DNA of 10,373 nucleotides from NCBI GenBank assembly GCA_030612565.1, contig JAUWNQ010000006.1, positions 1-10,373 on the forward strand, written 5' to 3'. Every line of letters starts with the position of its first letter. Positions within the stretch are counted from its first letter, which is position 1. Both the position numbers and the translations under genes were made by a program. Shown piece by piece: positions 5,330-10,373 of the stretch. The notes beneath the pieces are model-generated. The model was not told where the DNA came from and made no database searches. It saw only the letters and a list, made by a program, of their open reading frames with translations. The stretch comes from Candidatus Bipolaricaulota bacterium (lineage in GTDB: Bacteria; Bipolaricaulota; Bipolaricaulia; UBA7950; UBA9294).

Positions 5330-6370
5330 TTATCGCCTCCTCCAACGAATGAGGTTGCGGATCAGGGTCGGCGCGATGATGAAGAAGATGACCAAGCCCT
5401 GTAAAACGGCTGCGATATCGCCCGGTGCAGCGCCCGATCGTTGTACCTGCATGCCACCGGCACGAAGGGCCCCCATCAACAGAGCGGCGAAGATGGCTCC
5501 AATAGGGTGAGATCGAGCAATCAATCCCCCGGCGATTCCATCCCAACCGTAACCAGGAGAGAAGCGGCCAATGAATCGGAAATGGGTGCCGAGGACCTCG
5601 CCAGCGCCGGCAAGGCCCGCCAACAGCCCGGCAAGGCTCAGTGCAAGGATCAGCTTGCGTCCGATGCAGATCCCACCGTACTCTGCAGCGGGAGGGCTCA
5701 ACCCAACACTGCGTAGTTCGTACCCCGCCGGAGTTCGGAACAGGTAATACCACACCAATAGAGCAAAGAAGACCGCAACAACTAAGGCCATAGAGACCTG
5801 CGTTGGCTTGAGAATCCGAGGAAGAGCCGCGGTCGCTGCAATGCGGACGGTCTGATTGGACCAATACCGGGTATCATGAAGCGGACCGCGGGGAGCAACC
5901 AGGTAGTCAGTGAACCCGATTGCGACATAGGAGAGCATCATCGTGGAGACGAACTCATTGACGCCCCGTTTCGCCTTCAGGTATCCGGGGATCCATCCCC
6001 AAAACGCACCGGCCAACCCACCGGCGGCCAAGCAAGCGACCACATGGAGGACTATCGGTAGACGAAGGTGCGCCCCCACCACTGCGGCCACCATCGCCCC
6101 AATGTACATCTGGCCTTCGGCCCCAATGTTGAACAATCCACAACGAAACGCAATCAGAAAAGAAAGCGACGTGAGAATGATCGGCGTAGCCTTGGTCAAC
6201 GTCTGCCCGATCGCCAGCTTTCCGCCGAACGCCCCCTTCCACAGATTTATGAAGACTGCGCTCACCGAGAAACCGGCGGCCCAAATGATCAGCGTGCCAA
6301 CAGCAAAGGCAAGCACGATCGATAGCAGAGTAATCCCCATCTCTCGTAGCAGGGCGGATTGTTTCAACAT
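5330..6370 (-). CDS. ABC nucleoside transporter permease, NupP-like
   Basis: This 346-residue polytopic inner-membrane protein is the larger permease of a BMP-type importer. The hallmark FRCGLFNIGAEGQMYIGA follows the second hydrophobic helix (about residues 75-92). A long first transmembrane helix (about 11-34) precedes it, about eight further membrane segments follow, and the protein ends with the basic tail RNLIRWRRR. The segment ELRSVGLSPPAAEYGGI is the ATPase-coupling loop, matching the GEKPEAADTAGI loop of its partner. Length and order fit Bacillus NupP and relatives. The start is ATG. The ribosome site GAGGAGG overlaps the stop codon of the ATPase gene, 16 bases away, which implies tight coupling. 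Confidence 0.92.
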   Translation of the reverse strand: MLKQSALLREMGITLLSIVLAFAVGTLIIWAAGFSVSAVFINLWKGAFGGKLAIGQTLTKATPIILTSLSFLIAFRCGLFNIGAEGQMYIGAMVAAVVGAHLRLPIVLHVVACLAAGGLAGAFWGWIPGYLKAKRGVNEFVSTMMLSYVAIGFTDYLVAPRGPLHDTRYWSNQTVRIAATAALPRILKPTQVSMALVVAVFFALLVWYYLFRTPAGYELRSVGLSPPAAEYGGICIGRKLILALSLAGLLAGLAGAGEVLGTHFRFIGRFSPGYGWDGIAGGLIARSHPIGAIFAALLMGALRAGGMQVQRSGAAPGDIAAVLQGLVIFFIIAPTLIRNLIRWRRR

Positions 6371-6386
6371 TGTGCAGCGTGCCTCC

Positions 6387-7940
6387 TCAGCTTCTACTGG
6401 GTTCGTGTATATCTACACAAGACTGGGGTCCGCTGAGCATCAGTTCACCAAGTTCACGACGGTTCGTCTCTTCTGGGTCCTTGATCGCTACGATCTGCCC
6501 GGCATACATGACAGCAATTCGATCACTGATCATGAGGATCTCATCCAAATCCATCGAAATCAGAAGGATAGCCGCTCCTTGGTCCCTCATCTTGAGCAGT
6601 TGCTCTCGAACGTACTCGATTCCCCCGATGTCCAGTCCCCTTGTCGGTTGCACAGCGATGATCACACGAGGATCTTTAGAAAACTCACGCCCGACAATCA
6701 ACCGTTGCTGGTTCCCTCCCGACAGGTTCTGCGCCATGATCTGGACCGACGGAGCTTTAACGCCAAATGTCTCGATGATTCGACGCGTGTAATCCGTAAT
6801 TGCACGCTGATTCTGCCAGAATCGGTTGGGAGCGAATTGGTCTGCTCGTTGTCGTCCAAGGATTACGTTCTCTCGCAGGGAAAAGCCCATGACGAGGCCA
6901 CGAAGCTGCCGATCGGAAGGAATGTGGGAAATCCCAGCTGCGATGAAATCGCGGGGCCTTTCCTCCGTCAAATCTACGCCGTCGAGTGAGATCGATCCCG
7001 ACTTGAGCGATCGCAGGCCGGTCAATACCTCCGCGAGTTCGGCCTGGCCGTTTCCCTGGACGCCTGCGACGCCCAGAATCTCGTGCTTACGAAGGTCGAA
7101 CGATACCTTTTTCAGCGCCACCAGACCACGGTCGTCGCACGCCTCGAGGTCCTTTGCTCGAAGTGCGATTTCCGGCTCACCGGTTGCCTGGCTGCGTCGG
7201 ACGGTGAACACGACATCGCGTCCGACCATCATCTCGGCGAGCTCCTGTTCGTTTGTCTTCTTAGCGTCCACAGTGCCGACAACGGTCCCTTTGCGTAGGA
7301 CTGTGATCCGATCGCACATATCGATCGCTTCGCGCAGCTTGTGGGTGATCAGGACGGTGGATTTGCCTTCTTCCTTCAGCTTCATCAGCGCAGCTTCGAG
7401 GTGTTCGACCTCCTGCTCGGTGAGCACGGCCGTCGGTTCATCGAGAATCAGGGTATCCGCCCCACGGTAGAGGGCCTTGATGATCTCCACTCGTTGCTGC
7501 GCGCCGACGGGGAGTTGGTCGACTCGGGCTTTCGGATCGATGGGAAGCTCATATTGCCTCGAAAATTCTTCGATTCGTTGAACTGCGGTACCTCGATCGA
7601 GGAATATGCGTGATTTAATCGGCTCCTGGCCGAGCATGATGTTCTCAGCGACGCTAAGCCTGGGCACGAGCATGAAGTGCTGATGGACCATACCGATACC
7701 CAGACCGATCGCGGTGGCTGGACCGTAATGTGCCTGAGGTTCTCCATTGATGATAATCGCTCCCGCATCAGGGCGGTACAGCCCATACAGAATGCTCATA
7801 AGCACGGTCTTCCCGGCACCGTTCTCGCCGAGAAGACCGTGTATCTCTCCGCGTTCTAAGGCGAAGTCGATACCATCATTGGCGACGACACCCGGGAAGC
7901 GTTTGACGATTCCCCGCATCTCAACCGCGAGCTTAGGCAT
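6387..7940 (-). CDS. ABC nucleoside transporter ATP-binding protein with two ATPase domains, NupO-like
   Basis: From the ATG at 7940 this is 517 residues with two fused nucleotide-binding domains, as usual for sugar/nucleoside (NupO/RbsA-like) importers. Domain 1 has Walker A GENGAGKT (38-45), a variant signature LPVGAQQR (143-150), Walker B LILDEPT (164-170) and switch His200. Domain 2 has GVQGNGQAE (293-301) in place of a full Walker A, LSGGNQQR (406-413) and the degenerate Walker B AVQPTRGLD (429-437). Loss of the second Walker A and the LPVG/LSVG signature are normal for this family, so they do not show decay. An in-frame TTG lies 18 bases upstream (7958), but the ATG has an AAGAGAAG-like ribosome site just before it and the homology starts there. 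It lies 29 bases after the binding-protein stop. It supplies energy for nucleoside import. Confidence 0.93.
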   Translation of the reverse strand: MPKLAVEMRGIVKRFPGVVANDGIDFALERGEIHGLLGENGAGKTVLMSILYGLYRPDAGAIIINGEPQAHYGPATAIGLGIGMVHQHFMLVPRLSVAENIMLGQEPIKSRIFLDRGTAVQRIEEFSRQYELPIDPKARVDQLPVGAQQRVEIIKALYRGADTLILDEPTAVLTEQEVEHLEAALMKLKEEGKSTVLITHKLREAIDMCDRITVLRKGTVVGTVDAKKTNEQELAEMMVGRDVVFTVRRSQATGEPEIALRAKDLEACDDRGLVALKKVSFDLRKHEILGVAGVQGNGQAELAEVLTGLRSLKSGSISLDGVDLTEERPRDFIAAGISHIPSDRQLRGLVMGFSLRENVILGRQRADQFAPNRFWQNQRAITDYTRRIIETFGVKAPSVQIMAQNLSGGNQQRLIVGREFSKDPRVIIAVQPTRGLDIGGIEYVREQLLKMRDQGAAILLISMDLDEILMISDRIAVMYAGQIVAIKDPEETNRRELGELMLSGPQSCVDIHEPSRS

Positions 7941-7969
7941 CGACTTCTCTTGTATCAACCGGTTCGAGA

Positions 7970-9007
7970 CTAGTGTTCGATAACGATGGTGCCGTCAGCG
8001 ATACCATTTGCAGCTTCAATCAGCTTCATAATGACCTCGCACGGGACCTCAACCTCCGATTCACTCTTGGTGATGTACTGATTCACGTCGAGGTTGCCGA
8101 CTGCAATCCCCGTTCCGAATCCGAAATCGGTCCGGATTCCGTAGCCGTAGATACCGGGTGCCCACGTACCATTAACGACCTTCATGATCTCGGATTCGAC
8201 AGCCAAATCGACACGTTTTAGTCCGCTGGCGATGATCACGTCGGCGTGTTCGGGAGCCGTAGCCGCCTGGTCAACGTCGGTTCCGAGGGCGTACCGCCCT
8301 TCAGCCTCTTCCGCTGCGGAAAAGACACCGAGGTGCGATTTGCCGGCAGCACCGTAGATTATGTCCGCGCCGGCGGAGTACATCTCACGTGCCAGTTCCG
8401 CTCCGAGTGTCGGGTTTGCCCATTCGCCCACGTAGCGCACCAAGACCTCGACATCGGGATTCGCCCACTGAGCCCCCTGCGTATACCCGTTCATGAAGCC
8501 GATGATGAGCGGGATTTCCATGCCGCCCTCGAAGCCGACAGTATCTGTCTTAGTCATCATACCAGCGACAACTCCGCACAGGAACGCGCTCTCCCAGTCG
8601 TTCGTGACGACCGAGGCAACATTGTCAGCGATGACGACCATGTCGACGATAACGAATTTCTGGCCGGGGTACTGCGAAGCAACGGTCTCAAGTGCCGCCG
8701 CTTGGTCGAAACCAATGCAGACAATGATGTCATAGATACCAGCATCAGCGAACTGCAGCTGATAACCTTCGTATTCAGCGATATCGGTCGGTTCCACGTA
8801 GTCGAGAACATCTTCAACTGCCACACCGTGCTGCCCTGCGATCGCGGCGGCAGCGTCATTCGCTCCCTTGAAACTCTGATCGTTGAATGACCGGTCACCC
8901 AGCCCCCCAGTAGCAAGGATCAAACCAATCTTAGGAGCCTGCGCAAAGCCCAGGCTTGCCACCAACATGACCAAAACCAACGTCACAACACCAACCCATC
9001 GTTTCAT
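7970..9007 (-). CDS. BMP-family nucleoside-binding protein (PnrA/BmpA-like), periplasmic
   Basis: This 345-residue substrate-binding protein of the BMP family (PnrA, BmpA) binds purine nucleosides and delivers them to the permeases. Residues 1-24 form a Sec signal peptide: basic MKR, a hydrophobic core, then LGFAQA. There is no cysteine, so no lipobox, unlike the many BMP proteins that are lipoproteins; this suggests a soluble periplasmic protein in a diderm cell. Conserved family segments are GGLGDRSFNDQSFKGA (34-49), GFEGGMEIPLIIGFMNGYT (158-176), GAAGKSHLGVFSAAEE (219-234), LGTDVDQ (241-247) and the nearly invariant SGLKRVDLAV (261-270). The ATG has a perfect AAGGAGG seven bases upstream, and a strong promoter lies about 90-115 bases upstream. 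It is the first gene of the transporter operon. The exact nucleoside cannot be read from sequence. Confidence 0.94.
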   Translation of the reverse strand: MKRWVGVVTLVLVMLVASLGFAQAPKIGLILATGGLGDRSFNDQSFKGANDAAAAIAGQHGVAVEDVLDYVEPTDIAEYEGYQLQFADAGIYDIIVCIGFDQAAALETVASQYPGQKFVIVDMVVIADNVASVVTNDWESAFLCGVVAGMMTKTDTVGFEGGMEIPLIIGFMNGYTQGAQWANPDVEVLVRYVGEWANPTLGAELAREMYSAGADIIYGAAGKSHLGVFSAAEEAEGRYALGTDVDQAATAPEHADVIIASGLKRVDLAVESEIMKVVNGTWAPGIYGYGIRTDFGFGTGIAVGNLDVNQYITKSESEVEVPCEVIMKLIEAANGIADGTIVIEH

Positions 9008-9021
9008 ACCTTCCCTCCTTT
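9008..9021 (-). promoter_or_regulatory. Strong ribosome binding site of the BMP protein gene
   Basis: On the minus strand AAAGGAGGGAAGGT precedes the ATG. AAGGAGG is a full match to the 16S tail with a seven-base spacer, the best site in the window, fitting a binding protein that is usually made in excess over the membrane parts. Confidence 0.75.
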
Positions 9022-9095
9022 GAGATTATGCTGCCTTGAGGCGTCCTGCGCAGCGTCTTACCGATGCTTTACAGAATACCTCTTCACTTTCTAAG

Positions 9096-9124
9096 AAAAT
9101 AGCAGGTTTGAATGGAATCGTCAA
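9096..9124 (-). promoter_or_regulatory. Sigma-70 type promoter for the transporter operon
   Basis: Read on the minus strand, TTGACG (9124-9119) and TATTTT (9101-9096) are separated by exactly 17 bases (9118-9102). This is close to the TTGACA-17-TATAAT consensus. It lies just after the phosphorylase stop (9129) and about 90 bases before the BMP start codon, giving a leader of roughly 80 nucleotides. No riboswitch-like fold is evident in that leader. The promoter can start the operon independently of read-through from the phosphorylase gene. Confidence 0.65.
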
Positions 9125-9128
9125 GTGC

Positions 9129-9863
9129 TCAGTTTCCCGTTGCCAAGTGAAAGACTGCCTCTAACGCAGCTTCGATTTCGTGAGAGATGGCCCGGTTGAC
9201 GATCTCTCGATGAGGATCGTACTTGCCGGCTGCGGCCCGTCGTGCGTCGCCGTCTATGGCAAGAATGGCTCCGGCTTGCACACCGCGCAGAGCGGCCACA
9301 CAGAATATCGCCGCGCACTCCATCTCCACGCAGAGTGCTCCTGCCTGCGACATGATTCCAAAATTCATATCGATCACTCCCCGATAGAAGGCGTCCAGGG
9401 TTACGACAACCCCTCGATGGACACTGGCTTCCTGCGCTTGCGCTGCCTTCCAGAGCATATTCGCCACATCGGGATCGGCTAAAGCCGGGTACTCTATGGG
9501 GAGAAGCCGTGGGGTAGTTCCTTCATTCCGCACTGCTCCGAGGGCGACCACAAGGCTCCCATCCGTCACGTCATCCTGTAAGGAACCTGCGGTACCCACC
9601 CTCAGAAGCACCTGGGCGCCAGCGCGGATCGATTCCTCTGCGCAGATCGCTGCTCCAGGTGCGCCGATCCCTGTAGATACGACGCCCACCGCAACGCCCT
9701 TGTAGAACCCCCGATAAGAATGAAACTCCCGGTTCCGCGTGATCTCTTCTGCCTTGTCAAGGTGTTCCGCGATACGGGCCGCCCGGCTAGGATCGCCGGG
9801 GAAGAGTACATGAGAAGGGAGGTCGCCGGATGCCAACAACAGGGTGGGAACGCGTATTTCCAC
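9129..9863 (-). CDS. NP-I family nucleoside phosphorylase (purine/uridine/MTA phosphorylase type)
   Basis: This 244-residue cytoplasmic enzyme would split a nucleoside with phosphate to a free base and a pentose 1-phosphate. It has the NP-I fold: GDPSRAARIAEHL (23-35) carries the phosphate-binding Gly and Arg27, VVSTGIGAPGAAI (61-73), LLRVGTAGSL (86-95) with phosphate-binding Arg88, and VEMECAA (179-185), where the Met-Glu pair binds the ribose. The late segment AIDGDAR (202-208) contains Asp204 or Asp206 where purine-specific members have a base-contacting Asp; uridine phosphorylases lack that Asp. That hints at purine use but is not decisive. The start is GTG at 9863, preceded by GAGG six bases away; an ATG just upstream meets TAG at once. 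It is separated from the transporter operon by 121 bases with a promoter. Its sugar-phosphate product is the natural substrate for the downstream mtnA and aldolase. Confidence 0.9.
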   Translation of the reverse strand: MEIRVPTLLLASGDLPSHVLFPGDPSRAARIAEHLDKAEEITRNREFHSYRGFYKGVAVGVVSTGIGAPGAAICAEESIRAGAQVLLRVGTAGSLQDDVTDGSLVVALGAVRNEGTTPRLLPIEYPALADPDVANMLWKAAQAQEASVHRGVVVTLDAFYRGVIDMNFGIMSQAGALCVEMECAAIFCVAALRGVQAGAILAIDGDARRAAAGKYDPHREIVNRAISHEIEAALEAVFHLATGN

Positions 9864-10189
9864 TACATACCTCGCCTTTGTTTGTTGCTACAAGCTCAAG
9901 AGGCATAACTCTCACAGAACAGCGATACAGCCACTACTTGCCCTCTTGAGAGGGTACTCGTTATCGCACAAGCCTCGCTTTAAGACAGCTCCACAGGTAT
10001 GAGCCTTCTGCACTCCAATGATCGAGATCCGTCATAATAACACGCGTCGTTTAGGTCATCAAGTTTGAGAGTTTGGCTCTTTGTCGGTTCGAGTGGGTAG
10101 ACGGAAGATTCAGATCCTGCTCGTCTTGAGTTTTGTCTCTGCGTCGTGCAAAGGTGTTTAGGTGAGCATGTCTTCTGCTGCTTTAAATT
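9864..10189. other. Non-coding leader upstream of the phosphorylase
   Basis: About 325 bases hold no gene that I can support. A short inverted pair CCCTCT-TG-AGAGGG lies at 9941-9954. A weak minus-strand promoter for the phosphorylase may exist (GATAAC-like -10 near 9960), but the match is poor. No tRNA or known riboswitch is recognisable. Confidence 0.4.
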
Positions 10190-10213
10190 CCCTCTCCCTG
10201 TTGTGGGAGAGGG
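10190..10213. repeat. GC-rich hairpin repeat (CCCTCTCCC type)
   Basis: CCCTCTCCC (10190-10198), loop TGTTGT, GGGAGAGGG (10205-10213): a perfect nine-base-pair stem followed by TTGGGGTGAGGGGG. Hairpins of this composition are common dispersed intergenic repeats in bacterial genomes. On the minus strand the stem is followed by GAATTTAAAG rather than a T-run, so it is not a clear terminator. Confidence 0.7.
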
Positions 10214-10269
10214 TTGGGGTGAGGGGGAACAACCAGGTGTTGACCAACCTCGAAGGCGTGTTGGAACGT

Positions 10270-10300
10270 ACCCTCCCCTTACCCCTCCCATCAAGGGAGG
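10270..10300. repeat. Second GC-rich repeat hairpin
   Basis: CCTCCC (10284-10289), loop ATCAA, GGGAGG (10295-10300) makes a short stem preceded by ACCCTCCCCTTA. The pyrimidine strand here is roughly complementary to the purine-rich arm of the hairpin at 10190-10220, so the two units may be inverted partners of one composite repeat. The remaining bases to 10373 show nothing recognisable. Confidence 0.5.
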
Positions 10301-10373
10301 AGAAACAAATTGTGGATTGACCATCTCAAGGGAGCCAAACTGCCAATGTACCCTTCTATGCGTCGAGAGAGAA

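Noticed and set aside
6387..7100. Broken Walker A in the second ATPase domain
   Set aside because: GVQGNGQ in place of GxxGxGKS/T, and QPTRGLD in place of a standard Walker B, are normal for NupO/RbsA-type double ATPases.
9941..9954. CCCTCTTGAGAGGG as terminator or operator
   Set aside because: The stem is only five or six base pairs with no T-run and no second copy, so it is not distinctive.
10030..10150. tRNA-like GTTCGAGT word
   Set aside because: No acceptor stem, anticodon arm or matching T-stem can be assembled around it.
9980..10324. 114-codon minus-strand open frame with SPSPQPSP-like sequence
   Set aside because: Its proline/serine-rich centre is simply the translation of the GC-rich hairpin repeats; there is no ribosome site or domain.

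Overview
This is a bacterial window. Apart from a partial gene at the left edge and a small mobile element, every gene lies on the minus strand. The one complete secreted protein has an ordinary Sec signal peptide and no lipobox, which suggests a diderm (double-membrane) cell. The coding DNA is GC-rich (one 60-base line inside mtnA counts to about 62%). The S-adenosylhomocysteinase is the short form typical of archaea and deep-branching bacteria. I cannot name the organism; an uncultured deep-branching phylum is only a guess.

Layout in the direction of minus-strand transcription (right to left). 9864-10373 is a non-coding stretch with two GC-rich hairpins of repeat type. 9129-9863 is an NP-I family nucleoside phosphorylase. 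A good sigma-70 type promoter (9096-9124) follows it and should drive a tightly packed run: BMP-family nucleoside-binding protein (7970-9007), double-domain ABC ATPase (6387-7940), two permeases (5330-6370, 4462-5325), methylthioribose-1-phosphate isomerase mtnA (3368-4465), class II aldolase (2121-2723), S-adenosylhomocysteinase ahcY (882-2063) and a SerB-like HAD phosphatase (104-772). The HAD gene ends 8 bases inside the tail of a convergent plus-strand gene, the end of a probable beta-CASP metallo-beta-lactamase RNase (1-111).

Read together, the genes describe uptake and breakdown of nucleosides, including by-products of S-adenosylmethionine. Imported or internally made nucleosides (adenosine from AhcY, methylthioadenosine or 5'-deoxyadenosine) would be split by the phosphorylase to a sugar 1-phosphate. 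MtnA would isomerise this to a ketose 1-phosphate. The class II aldolase would cut that to DHAP and a two-carbon aldehyde. This is the logic of the 'DHAP shunt', here joined to a dedicated importer and AhcY. The pathway is inference from family membership and gene order.

The operon is interrupted between mtnA and the aldolase by a 480-bp element (2841-3320) with perfect 18-bp terminal inverted repeats and an exact 11-bp target duplication. The element has no transposase and carries only an AT-richer GIY-YIG nuclease gene, itself bracketed by inverted copies of a palindromic repeat. The inverted-repeat ends resemble those of IS231/IS4-family elements, so it looks like a mobile insertion cassette. 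A second oddity is that ahcY appears to have lost its C-terminal tail through a one-base frameshift; the tail remains open in the next frame and runs to within two bases of the HAD start codon.
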